NCBI RefSeq assembly: GCF_025628985.1
Contig: NZ_JAOTEM010000002.1
Span: forward strand, 620,001 to 684,000
Direction: 5' to 3'
DNA from: Chryseobacterium edaphi
GTDB taxonomy: Bacteria; Bacteroidota; Bacteroidia; Flavobacteriales; Weeksellaceae
DNA length: 64,000 nucleotides
This document shows positions 52,638-61,063 of the stretch, one piece after another; position 1 is the stretch's first letter; each line of letters starts with the position of its first letter. A program made the position numbers and the translations under genes. The notes under the pieces were generated by a model. It had not been told where the DNA came from, searched no databases, and saw only the letters and a program-made list of their open reading frames with translations.

Positions 52638-54971
52638 TTATTCTCTGTTTTTTACCAATATCCATCCGCTGTATTTCGTTTGGGTATTGTTTGCGTCATT
52701 CTCGCCCCATGTAATGGTGTACCAGTATGTTCCTGTAACGATTTTCTTACCGCTGGAAGTACCGTCCCATTTGTAATTTCTCATCTTGTCAGACTGGTAG
52801 ATTTTGTTTCCATATCTGTTGTAAATTGTTAAGACTAAATCTTTTTTATAAGCTAAAGATGTATAATCTAGTTCATCATTTACATTGTCTCCATTCGGTG
52901 TGATCGCATTGACTAAGTTTGGTACTGTTACCTGAACCAAGATAGGATTACAATCGAATGAGTCTTTTAAGTAAATTTTGTTTTCACCTCTTGGAAGATT
53001 TGTGAATACATTTGAGTTCTGCCAGGTAGTTCCGTCTAAAGAATATTCATAAGGAGCTGTTCCGCCTGTTGCATTTACTGTAATGGTGTTATTAGTAATG
53101 TCTAAACTTGCAATCACAGGTTGTTGTGAAGCATAAACATTCACTTGTTGTACTGTAAAACATTTTCCTGTTCTCAATGTAACCGTATATGTTCCTACAG
53201 GTACACCTTGAATTGTCTGCGTAGTTGCACCTGTGCTCCATTCGTAACCATCAAATCCTGGTCCGGCGTCAAGAGTAGTTCTGTCTTCAATACAGATTGT
53301 TTTATCTTTTAGAACTGTAGATTTTACAGGAGGTAAAACTTTTAACGTAACTTTAGCAATAGAAAAACAGCCATCTGAATTAAATACTTTGATAAAAACT
53401 TCACTATTTGTAGTAATATATAATGAAGGATTTGGAATCGCATTAGTGTCTGCAGTAGCATTTGCCAGAGTAGTGTAATATTTTTTTGTAACGCCTGTTT
53501 GAGAGGTTACGTTTACAGCTGTAAGGTCAAAAACTGCAGTAGTAATATTTGCAGGTATATAACAAGACTCTATTGTTGCAGAATTTACAATTACTGTAGG
53601 ATAAAATTGTAATGTTAGCTCACCATTACCGGTACAGCCAGCACTATTAATAACTTTTACAAAAACTTTTTTGGGAACACCTGAAGTGAATGTTGCAGGA
53701 TTTGGGATTTCATTTGTTCCTGCAGTTAAGTCCGCAAAAGTTAAATAATATTTTTTAGTAATATTTGTTCCTGTGTACACATTTGCTGATGTCAAATCAA
53801 AAACACCACTTCCTGTAATATTATTATTACAAGTAAGAACTGTTGCATTAGTAACAGGAAGAGCCGGTAAGAATTGTAATGTTATTTCAGCTATATCAGT
53901 ACATCCTTCTAAAGAAGTTACCTTTACAAAAACTGTTTTTGGTGCTGCAGAAACAAAAGCTGTAGGGTTTGTTATTTCATTAAGTCCCGCATTCAGATCA
54001 TTTAATGTTTGGAAATATTTTTTTATTGCAGTTGGATCTCCAAACACATTTGCCGTCGTGAGATTAAATGTTCCAGTCCCAAAGCCATTTGTATTACAAG
54101 CTGTAATTGTGGCGTCAGATGCGACAATATTTCCCTGTTTAAATTTAAATATCCCTAATTGGAAACATCCATTTATAGGATTGTTTGGATCTGCAGGATC
54201 TGTATATTTAAGTCTGTAATAATAAACTGTAGTTCCATTTATAAGTGCAGTAGTAAGTGGTGAAGCTCCTGTGATGGCATTATTTTCAGTATCATGATAT
54301 GTAACTGTAAAGTTAGTATTTCCATTGATGATACCTGCAGAAAGCGTTGTGAAGTCAAATTGCATTGGCAATGCACACTTCAATATTTCGTTGGGAGCAC
54401 CAACGGTTGCACTTGGTGTACCAGGAGTTATAAATGGATTTGGGGTAAGTGCGGGATTGTTAAATGCCGAAGTTAAAGTAGCTGTACCTCCCCAATTTAA
54501 TGAAAAACCATTAGATGTACTGAGGTAATTATCAATGACTAAATAATAAGTTTGTCCTGCTACTACATCCATATAACTGCTCCACTGGGTACCCGCACCA
54601 TTGGGATCGGTTGCTGTCAAAGAAAGACCAGTAGGGCCGTCTGCTGGGGAGAAATTACATCGTATAGGAGCGCCCAAAGTACCACAAGTAAGATTGGGAC
54701 CGTAAACGCCGAAATCATAATCGTCAGCAAAAACCGCAGGATCTATAGTGAAAGTCAGTGTTCCTGAAGTTGCTATAGTAAAAGAATACCATACAGAGTA
54801 ATTTTCATCACTAGATAAACAACCTTGTAAATCTTCATCAACTGATCCTGAACCGGTAGGTGTATATGAAAAGGAGGAGTTTCCACAAACTGGAATCGCT
54901 GTGACGCAATCTGATTGTGAAAAATATAACTGTGAAGTTATTAAAACAAAAAAGAGTAATAATTTTTTCAT
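52638..54971 (-). CDS. T9SS type B surface protein 3, PPC/CUB-like N-domain
   Basis: 777 aa from the ATG at 54971; the frame continues to 55001 but a -7 element lies at 54989-54996 and a clear signal peptide starts at 54971 (MKKLLLFFVLITSQLYFSQ). The N-domain (SDCVTAIPVCGNSSFSYTPTG, YSVWYSFTIATSGTLTFTIDP, YDFGVYGPNLTCG) is a pre-peptidase-like sandwich. Three repeat units (ITACNTNG, VLTCNNN, IESCYIP) instead of two. C-terminal type matches protein 2 (NAITPNGDNVNDELDYTSLAYKK to WILVKNRE). Confidence 0.88.
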   Translation of the reverse strand: MKKLLLFFVLITSQLYFSQSDCVTAIPVCGNSSFSYTPTGSGSVDEDLQGCLSSDENYSVWYSFTIATSGTLTFTIDPAVFADDYDFGVYGPNLTCGTLGAPIRCNFSPADGPTGLSLTATDPNGAGTQWSSYMDVVAGQTYYLVIDNYLSTSNGFSLNWGGTATLTSAFNNPALTPNPFITPGTPSATVGAPNEILKCALPMQFDFTTLSAGIINGNTNFTVTYHDTENNAITGASPLTTALINGTTVYYYRLKYTDPADPNNPINGCFQLGIFKFKQGNIVASDATITACNTNGFGTGTFNLTTANVFGDPTAIKKYFQTLNDLNAGLNEITNPTAFVSAAPKTVFVKVTSLEGCTDIAEITLQFLPALPVTNATVLTCNNNITGSGVFDLTSANVYTGTNITKKYYLTFADLTAGTNEIPNPATFTSGVPKKVFVKVINSAGCTGNGELTLQFYPTVIVNSATIESCYIPANITTAVFDLTAVNVTSQTGVTKKYYTTLANATADTNAIPNPSLYITTNSEVFIKVFNSDGCFSIAKVTLKVLPPVKSTVLKDKTICIEDRTTLDAGPGFDGYEWSTGATTQTIQGVPVGTYTVTLRTGKCFTVQQVNVYASQQPVIASLDITNNTITVNATGGTAPYEYSLDGTTWQNSNVFTNLPRGENKIYLKDSFDCNPILVQVTVPNLVNAITPNGDNVNDELDYTSLAYKKDLVLTIYNRYGNKIYQSDKMRNYKWDGTSSGKKIVTGTYWYTITWGENDANNTQTKYSGWILVKNRE

Positions 54972-54988
54972 GTGAAATGAATTTAAAG

Positions 54989-54996
54989 CAAATTTA
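54989..54996 (-). promoter_or_regulatory. Promoter -7 element for surface protein 3
   Basis: TAAATTTG on the minus strand, 18 bases before the ATG at 54971; decides the start. Confidence 0.5.
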
Positions 54997-55027
54997 AACA
55001 AAATAATGCAATGAGGTATAAAATGTA

Positions 55028-55055
55028 AAGAAACCGCAAAATTGCGATTTCTTTA
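55028..55055 (-). terminator. Hairpin after surface protein 4
   Basis: Stem AAAGAAAcCGCAA / TTGCGaTTTCTTT with one mismatch. The T-tract after it is weak. Confidence 0.5.
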
Positions 55056-55073
55056 CTGTTATTATCACAGAGA

Positions 55074-57152
55074 TTAATCTCTGTTTTTTACCATTACCCA
55101 TCCTGAGAATTTGATAGGTGTTTTATTTTTATTGTTTTCGTTCCAGGTTACGGAATACCAATATGTTCCTGTAGGAATTTTTTTACCGGCTATAGTTCCG
55201 TCCCAAGTGAAGTTATTTGTTTTATCTGCCTGATGAATTTTAGTACCGTATCTGTCAAAGATGGTTAATACCAAATTAGATCTGCTACTTAAAGCAGAAT
55301 AGTCAATAACATCATTGATTCCGTCTCCGTTTGGTGTGATAACATTGATCATATTTGGAACCAAAAAGTTCACTTCTATAGGATTACAGTCATATACGTC
55401 TTTTACATAAATTGTGTAATCTCCTCTTGTAAGGTCTGTGAATATATTAGAATCCTGCCAATGTGTATTATCCAATGAATATTGGTAAGCCGGCGTTCCA
55501 CCTACAACATTCACCGTAACAGAATTGTTCGTAATATCAATGTTTGAAACTACAGGTTGCTCAGTCGCATAGACTTTAACTTTTTGAAGTGCTATACAGT
55601 CTCCTGTTTTCAATTTAACCCAATAAGTTCCTACTCCTACATTTGATATCGTTTGAGTCGTTGCTCCTGTGCTCCATTCATATCCTGTAAATCCAGGTCC
55701 TGCATCCAATGTTGTTTTATCTTCAATACAAATTACTTTATCAATCAATACAGTAGAATATACCGGTGGAATTACAACCAAATTAACTTTCGCCACGGTA
55801 TAACATCCATCTCCACTCATTACTCTCACATAAATCACTCCGTTTGGTGCAATATAATTTGTAAAGTTTAAAATCTCATTAGTCTGATTAATTGCATCTG
55901 TTGCAGACGGATAATATTTTTTAGTAGCACCACCTAATGTTGTTACATTAGCATTTTGCAAATTAAATAAACCTGTTGAAGGATTTGTCTCGATAAAACA
56001 AGCTCTTAATGTAGCTTCTGTCACTACAACAACCGGAAAGAAGTTTAATTTGATTTCTGCAATATCTGTACACCCAAATTGAGAAGTTACCAGTACGAAA
56101 ACTGATCCTCCTGCAGATAGGTACTGATAAGGATTGGTAATCTCATTAGTATTTGCATTCAAATCAAACATTGAAGGATAATACTTTTTGGTAGCGGTAG
56201 GGATATTGATAACATTCGCTGTAGTCAGATTAAACACAGCTGTTCCCTCGTTATTATTGTTACATTCTGTAAGAGTTGCATCTGTAGCCACAATAGATCC
56301 GTCCTTAAATTTAAACTCACCGGTTTGCTTACATTTATTGATAGGATTACTCGGATTTGTCGGATCTGTATAAGTAATGCTATAGTAATAAGTATCTGTA
56401 GTATTTACAATAATAGGAGTTGTGATAGGATTAGAACCCGTCAAAAGGTCATTCGTATTATAATGATAAGAAACAGTAAAGTTTGCATTGCCATTAATAA
56501 TAGAAGGAGTTAATGAGCTGAAATTAAATGTTGCGGGATTTGTACAAATTATAACTTCATTAGGAGAAGTAGGGTTTGCATTAGGAAGTCCTGGAGCAAT
56601 AAATGGATTTGTGATCAATCCCGGATCATTAAATGGAGATGCTAAAGTAGCAGTTCCACCCCATGTTAATGTAAATCCGTTTGCTGAACTTAAAAAGTTG
56701 TCAACAACAAGATAATAAGTTTCTCCAGGAAGTACATTCATAGCACTGCTCCATTGACCCTGAGCTGTTCCTCCACCTCCGTTGGGATTAGTGGCATCAG
56801 TAGATAAACCAGTTGGTCCGTCAGCTCCGGAATAATTACATCTGATTGGTGCACCTAGGGTTCCACAAGGTTTATTTGGCCCATATACTCCAAAATCATA
56901 ATCATCCGTAAAATTGTTAGGATCAATGGTAAATGTTAATGTTCCGCCAGTTGCTATAGTGAACGTATACCAAACCGAAAAATGTTCGTCTGTGGAAAGA
57001 CATCCTTGCAGATCCTCCAGAATACTACCTGGACCTGTAGGCGTATACGATATACCCGAGTTTCCACATACGGTAATCGCTGTGGGGCAATCTGACTGTG
57101 CAGAAAATACTTGAGACAGTATCAATAAAAAAATGAGTAGAGTTTTTTTCAT
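55074..57152 (-). CDS. T9SS type B surface protein 4, PPC/CUB-like N-domain
   Basis: 692 aa. Signal peptide MKKTLLIFLLILSQVFSAQ, then the same N-domain as protein 3 (SDCPTAITVCGNSGISYTPTG, FSVWYTFTIATGGTLTFTIDP, YDFGVYGPNKPCG). Two repeat units (LTECNNNN, LRACFIE). The C-terminal half (IDKVICIEDKTTLDAG, TQTISNVGVGTYWVKLKTGDC, NVITPNGDGINDVIDYSAL to SGWVMVKNRD) is closest to protein 1. It is the first of the four in transcription order, with its own promoter element. Confidence 0.9.
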   Translation of the reverse strand: MKKTLLIFLLILSQVFSAQSDCPTAITVCGNSGISYTPTGPGSILEDLQGCLSTDEHFSVWYTFTIATGGTLTFTIDPNNFTDDYDFGVYGPNKPCGTLGAPIRCNYSGADGPTGLSTDATNPNGGGGTAQGQWSSAMNVLPGETYYLVVDNFLSSANGFTLTWGGTATLASPFNDPGLITNPFIAPGLPNANPTSPNEVIICTNPATFNFSSLTPSIINGNANFTVSYHYNTNDLLTGSNPITTPIIVNTTDTYYYSITYTDPTNPSNPINKCKQTGEFKFKDGSIVATDATLTECNNNNEGTAVFNLTTANVINIPTATKKYYPSMFDLNANTNEITNPYQYLSAGGSVFVLVTSQFGCTDIAEIKLNFFPVVVVTEATLRACFIETNPSTGLFNLQNANVTTLGGATKKYYPSATDAINQTNEILNFTNYIAPNGVIYVRVMSGDGCYTVAKVNLVVIPPVYSTVLIDKVICIEDKTTLDAGPGFTGYEWSTGATTQTISNVGVGTYWVKLKTGDCIALQKVKVYATEQPVVSNIDITNNSVTVNVVGGTPAYQYSLDNTHWQDSNIFTDLTRGDYTIYVKDVYDCNPIEVNFLVPNMINVITPNGDGINDVIDYSALSSRSNLVLTIFDRYGTKIHQADKTNNFTWDGTIAGKKIPTGTYWYSVTWNENNKNKTPIKFSGWVMVKNRD

Positions 57153-57171
57153 TTTCGAAAAATTTTTAATA

Positions 57172-57179
57172 CAAATATA
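57172..57179 (-). promoter_or_regulatory. Promoter -7 element for surface protein 4
   Basis: TATATTTG on the minus strand, 20 bases before the ATG. Confidence 0.5.
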
Positions 57180-57241
57180 AAAAAAATATTAACCTTAGGT
57201 TAAGGTTTTAAAAGATATTTAAGTAGAACGTTGATTATGTC

Positions 57242-58477
57242 TTAATATTGCATTTTTCTTAATTTATGATTTGTGGCTCCTACAATCAATGCGATGAGTA
57301 AAGTCATGCTTCCTCCAAATACCACCGAACGTACAACTCCAAGGAGTTTTGCAGCGAGCCCGCTCTCAAATTGTCCCATTTCGTTGCTCGACATGATGAA
57401 GATCGAATTTACACTTAAAACCCTCCCTCTTATGTGATCCGGAGTTTTCAACTGGACGATAGTTCCGCGAATAACAACAGAAATTCCATCAAGCATTCCA
57501 CTTAAAACCAGAAACATAAACGACAACCAATAATAATGTGACAAACCGAAGCCAATAATGCAAAGTCCGAAACCGGCAACAACAGCAAGTAAAACTTTAC
57601 CTTGATTTTTTCTTAAAGGAATAATAGAAAGCGTAGCGATGATAATCATCGAACCAATATCTGAAGCTGCATTCAGAAATCCGAAACCTTCTGCGCCGGA
57701 TTTTAAAATATCTGTCGCAAAAACGGGAATCATTGCGACTGCACCACCAAAAAGTACAGCAAACATATCTAGACAAAGCGCTCCAAGGATTTCTTTCGTT
57801 TTAAAAATATAGGAAATTCCCTCACGCATACTTTCTAAAACCTTGATTTCTTCTTTTTTATATTCTGAAAACTGCTTATTGAGTAGCCAAAAAAAGATAG
57901 AAGCAACACAAATTAAGGAAATAATTACAATCAATGTCCATTTTACACCAACTAAACCAATCAAAAATCCTCCCGCAGCGTGTCCGCAAACCGATGAAAT
58001 CAAAAAAGTACCCTGATTTAATGTTATTGCACTTGGAAGATTTACCTTCTGTACGATTTTCGGAATCATCGACGGAACAATCGGACCAATAAAGGCTCTT
58101 ACAATTCCTGTGAAAAAAATAACTCCGTAAATGTAATAGGTAATTTCGTGTCCTGTAAAATGTAGTTCAACATTAAAAAATGCCGGAACCAAAAGCAATC
58201 CGATCAGAAAAACATAAAGATAAGTACAGATAAGCAGTAATTTCTTCTTTTCGTTCATATCAATCACATGCCCTGCATATAATGCACAACTTACCGCCGG
58301 AATTACTTCCGAAAGTCCGATTAAACCAATAGAAAAAGGATCTTTTGTTAATTGATAAACCCACCATCCAAGTAATGTGGCAAGCATTCTGAATGCCAAA
58401 ACAATAAAAAATCTTCCTGTAAGAAGATTCCTGAATTCTATATTTTCTAAAGTTTTGAGCGGGCTAAGAGAAATCAT
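57242..58477 (-). CDS. MFS exporter, EntS-like
   Basis: 411 aa with about twelve membrane helices. N-terminal LTGRFFIVLAFRMLATLLGWWVYQLTKDPFSIGLIGLSEVIPAV and mid-protein GPIVPSMIPKIVQKVNLPSAITLNQG, then DHIRGRVLSVNSIFIMSSNEMGQFESG, are the pattern of the MFS_3 / enterobactin-exporter-like group. Substrate unknown. A -7 element lies 4 bases upstream of its ATG and overlaps the T-tract of the terminator of the gene before it. Confidence 0.88.
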   Translation of the reverse strand: MISLSPLKTLENIEFRNLLTGRFFIVLAFRMLATLLGWWVYQLTKDPFSIGLIGLSEVIPAVSCALYAGHVIDMNEKKKLLLICTYLYVFLIGLLLVPAFFNVELHFTGHEITYYIYGVIFFTGIVRAFIGPIVPSMIPKIVQKVNLPSAITLNQGTFLISSVCGHAAGGFLIGLVGVKWTLIVIISLICVASIFFWLLNKQFSEYKKEEIKVLESMREGISYIFKTKEILGALCLDMFAVLFGGAVAMIPVFATDILKSGAEGFGFLNAASDIGSMIIIATLSIIPLRKNQGKVLLAVVAGFGLCIIGFGLSHYYWLSFMFLVLSGMLDGISVVIRGTIVQLKTPDHIRGRVLSVNSIFIMSSNEMGQFESGLAAKLLGVVRSVVFGGSMTLLIALIVGATNHKLRKMQY

Positions 58478-58481
58478 TCCG

Positions 58482-58489
58482 CAAAAATA
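58482..58489 (-). promoter_or_regulatory. MFS promoter -7 element overlapping a terminator T-tract
   Basis: TATTTTTG on the minus strand, exact TAnnTTTG, 4 bases before the MFS ATG. It includes the T-tract of the hairpin 58487-58515. Confidence 0.5.
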
Positions 58490-58516
58490 GCCCTAAATAT
58501 TCATTCAGGGCTATCT
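58484..58516 (-). terminator. Intrinsic terminator after the 120-aa lipoprotein gene
   Basis: Stem ATAGCCCT / AGGGCTAT with a 12-base loop; on the minus strand followed by TTTTTG. Confidence 0.75.
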
Positions 58517-58571
58517 TTATGTTGAGATTTCAAAAGATAATAAAAATTTCTTCCGAAAGATAAAATCTATT

Positions 58572-58934
58572 TTAGTCAGCTCTCAAAGAACTTATAACGA
58601 TTGCAGCAACTCCAGCAGCACCGATAACAACCGCTCCGCCTACAACTCTTGCTTTTGATCTGTCTTTTACAGATGCAATATTTGATTTAGGAATTACTAC
58701 TTCAGCACTGTCTTTTTTTCCTGCAGTACCGATAATGTTATCACCACTGATATTTCTGAAAAGAATGGTCTGTTTTTTAGATCCGTCTCTTGGCGTTACA
58801 ACATACATTTTTCCTGCTTCAAGATTTGAATAATTATTTGTTGAAATGTTTTCGCTGTACTTTGTGGTAGCACAAGATGAGATGACAAATAAACCTGTTA
58901 GTAAAGATGATTTTAAAAGTACAGATGCTTTCAT
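58572..58934 (-). CDS. Small lipoprotein with C-terminal hydrophobic helix
   Basis: 120 aa. Lipoprotein signal with lipobox FVISSC (C21). The mature part is YVVTPRDGSKKQTILFRNISGDNIIGTAG, a short beta-rich segment, then a hydrophobic Gly/Ala-rich helix VVGGAVVIGAAGVAAIVISSL at the end. I do not recognise the family. The lipid anchor plus helix suggest it spans or hugs a membrane. It is monocistronic, with promoter element 58953-58960 and a terminator. Confidence 0.75.
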   Translation of the reverse strand: MKASVLLKSSLLTGLFVISSCATTKYSENISTNNYSNLEAGKMYVVTPRDGSKKQTILFRNISGDNIIGTAGKKDSAEVVIPKSNIASVKDRSKARVVGGAVVIGAAGVAAIVISSLRAD

Positions 58935-58952
58935 TATAAAATTTTAGTTTTT

Positions 58953-58960
58953 CAAATTTA
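58953..58960 (-). promoter_or_regulatory. Promoter -7 element for the small lipoprotein
   Basis: TAAATTTG on the minus strand, 19 bases before the ATG. Confidence 0.5.
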
Positions 58961-59095
58961 TCAATTTTTTTGAATATATGTTTTTATAATCCAAAAAATG
59001 TGTTTAAATTTTTATAAATCAATAGTTTTTGCTCCGGATTTTATTCAATATCAAGATATCTTAATTCTTATTTTTTTTAGATCAATCCGTATTTC

Positions 59096-59235
59096 ACTAA
59101 TCCAATTGATACTTATAGTCGTCAAGTGAAGAAGTCTCTGAATCTACTCTTATCAAATTAATTAGAGTCACAGTAATAATGGTAACTCCGGCAACAGCAT
59201 GTAAGTGAGACTAAAACTGCAATTAAAAATTTCAT
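59096..59235 (-). pseudogene. Possible frameshifted small membrane-protein gene
   Basis: From the ATG at 59235 the minus strand reads MKFLIAVLVSLT, a signal-like start, then goes to a stop after 25 codons. Shifting by one base at about 59199 gives an open continuation AVAGVTIITVTLINLIRVD then SETSSLDDYKYQLD and a stop at 59096. The join would make a plausible 45-residue membrane peptide. No homologue is known to me. It could be chance. Confidence 0.3.
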
Positions 59236-59278
59236 AAAAAAGTTTTTCTAAATATACATGTTTGATTTAAACTAAAAG

Positions 59279-60778
59279 TTAAATGACGTTTCGTGACAAA
59301 ATATCCGCAATTTTTCTATCATTTGCTAATCTGGGAATTTTATTTTGACCGCCCAGTTTACCTTCAGATTTAGCATATTCCTGAAATGCATTTTTTGAAA
59401 GCTTGCTGATTTTTAATTTCTGAAGAATATTTCCGGAAATCAAATCATCATAATAAGTATTGCGTTTTCTCAGCTGGTCATCCAGTTCATTTTTAAATAA
59501 ATCTAAATTTTCCGGCTCCTTTTCAAATTCAATAAACCACTCATGATAAGGCAAACCTTCTTGCGGATTAACTTCCGGAGCCAGATGAAATTCTGTGATT
59601 TGTGCTGGAAATTTCTCAACCGTTGCTTTCATTGCTTCTTCTACTTCAAAAGCGATCACATGTTCACCAAAAGCGGAGGTGAAATGTTTCGTTCTTCCGC
59701 TTACCAAAATTCGGTGCGGATTTTTATCAATAAATCTTACAACATCACCAATAGAATATGCCCATAATCCTGAGTTTGTCGTTAAAATCAACGCATAATC
59801 TTTATTGAGTTCAATCTCTCTTAAAGTCAATCGTCGAGCATTCGGTTTGCCGTATTCTTCCAGCGGAACAAATTCGTAGAAAATTCCGTGATTGGTCAAA
59901 AGTAAAAGTCCTTCTTTCGTATAATCATCCTGAAATGCGAAAAAACCTTCAGAAGCAGGAAATGTCTGTACAATGTCAACTTTTCCTCCCAAAAGTTCTT
60001 CCATCTTTTCACGATAGGGTTCGTAATTGACGCCGCCTGTAACGATGAGTTGAAGATTTGGAAAAAGCTCTTTTATTTTTTTGCCGTTTTTGTCAATCAG
60101 CTTCTCAAAATACATAATCAACCAAGGCGGAATTCCGGAAATCAAAGTCATGTTTTCCTTTTCCGTTTCTTCCACAATTTTATCGACTTTCGCTTCCCAG
60201 TCTTCCATCAAATTGGTTTCCCAGCTTGGTAAACGGTTTTTTTGTAAGTAATTTGGAATAAGATGCGCCACGATTCCTGATAAGCGACCGGTTTTTACGC
60301 CGAAAATTTCTTCGAGTTCCGGACTTCCCTGAAGAAAAATCATTTTTCCGTTGACGAAATCTGCATTTCCTTTTTTTGAAATATAATGGAATAAAGCACT
60401 TTGAGCTCCCGCAACCTGAAACGGCATTCCTTCTTTTGAGATCGGAATATATTTCGAACCTGATGTGGTACCTGAAGTTTTGGCAAAATATTCCGGAGTT
60501 TCTGTCCAGAGAATATTTCGTTGTCCTTTTTTTACCTTTTCGATATAAGGTTTGAGATCTTCATAGTCTGCAATCTGTATGTTTTTCTGAAAATCTTCAA
60601 CAGATTTAATATTCTCAAACTGATGTTCTCTTCCGAAAAGTGTTTTCTCGGCAGTTTTAACCAAACCCAAAAGCAGCCTTTCCTGATTTTTTTCTGCATT
60701 TTGCTTAAAATCATTTGCTTTCTGCACATGTTTTTTTGCCCAGATCAGTGCCGCATTTTTCTTGAAGAAGTTTAACAT
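59279..60778 (-). CDS. GH3 family acyl-adenylate-forming enzyme
   Basis: 499 aa, full length for bacterial GH3 (auxin-responsive-promoter family name). ATP motif AKTSGTTSGSKYIPIS near residues 104-119; LIVTGGVNYEPYREKMEELLGG; FPASEGFFAFQDD; GLWAYSIGDVVRFIDKNPHRILVSGRTKHFTSAFGEHVIAFEVEEAM. GH3 enzymes join carboxylates to amino acids through an adenylate; the bacterial substrate is unknown. A -7 element sits 4 bases before the ATG. Confidence 0.92.
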   Translation of the reverse strand: MLNFFKKNAALIWAKKHVQKANDFKQNAEKNQERLLLGLVKTAEKTLFGREHQFENIKSVEDFQKNIQIADYEDLKPYIEKVKKGQRNILWTETPEYFAKTSGTTSGSKYIPISKEGMPFQVAGAQSALFHYISKKGNADFVNGKMIFLQGSPELEEIFGVKTGRLSGIVAHLIPNYLQKNRLPSWETNLMEDWEAKVDKIVEETEKENMTLISGIPPWLIMYFEKLIDKNGKKIKELFPNLQLIVTGGVNYEPYREKMEELLGGKVDIVQTFPASEGFFAFQDDYTKEGLLLLTNHGIFYEFVPLEEYGKPNARRLTLREIELNKDYALILTTNSGLWAYSIGDVVRFIDKNPHRILVSGRTKHFTSAFGEHVIAFEVEEAMKATVEKFPAQITEFHLAPEVNPQEGLPYHEWFIEFEKEPENLDLFKNELDDQLRKRNTYYDDLISGNILQKLKISKLSKNAFQEYAKSEGKLGGQNKIPRLANDRKIADILSRNVI

Positions 60779-60782
60779 GGTT

Positions 60783-60790
60783 CAAATTTA
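60783..60790 (-). promoter_or_regulatory. Promoter -7 element for the GH3 gene
   Basis: TAAATTTG on the minus strand ends 4 bases before the ATG at 60778, predicting a leaderless mRNA. Confidence 0.5.
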
Positions 60791-60896
60791 TAAATAAGTA
60801 CAGAATTGTATCAAATATTTTAAATTAAATAGTGATTTCTGAATTTTCAATCGTTTATTAAATGAAAATTTTAGGTTCAAAATATATTAAATTTCG

Positions 60897-60950
60897 CAGA
60901 TTATGCAGATTGTTAGGTGAAAATAAATCTGCATAATCAGATAAATCCGC
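60897..60950. repeat. Intergenic hairpin repeat (gcagattatgcagatt family)
   Basis: GATTATGCAGATT at 60899-60911 and its exact reverse complement AATCTGCATAATC at 60926-60938 make a 13-bp hairpin. GCAGATT is also directly repeated in the left arm. Similar cgcagatt repeats are frequent between Chryseobacterium genes. No coding potential. Confidence 0.55.
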
Positions 60951-60990
60951 AAGAGATCAAATTTTAAATATTATTTGCACAATTAATCAC

Positions 60991-61020
60991 AAAAAAACCG
61001 ACGAATAAAATTCATCGGTT
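60991..61020 (-). terminator. Intrinsic terminator after the 81-aa protein gene
   Basis: Stem AACCGACGAAT / ATTCATCGGTT with one mismatch; seven A on plus form the minus-strand T-tract. Confidence 0.8.
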
Positions 61021-61063
61021 CTTCGAAATTTGATTATGAAAAGACAACATTTTTTAATGTTGA

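Larger units (their letters stand above)
58935..59278. other. 344-base intergenic region
   Basis: The longest gap in the window. It holds the promoter of the small lipoprotein (58953-58960) and a possible decayed small ORF on the minus strand (59096-59235). I see no RNA gene, terminator or repeat otherwise. Base composition is like other gaps. Confidence 0.6.

Noticed and set aside
60521-60775. Plus-strand ORF of 84 codons opposite the GH3 gene
   Set aside because: Antisense shadow; composition (Phe/Leu/Cys-rich) is typical of reverse reading of Lys/Glu-rich codons.
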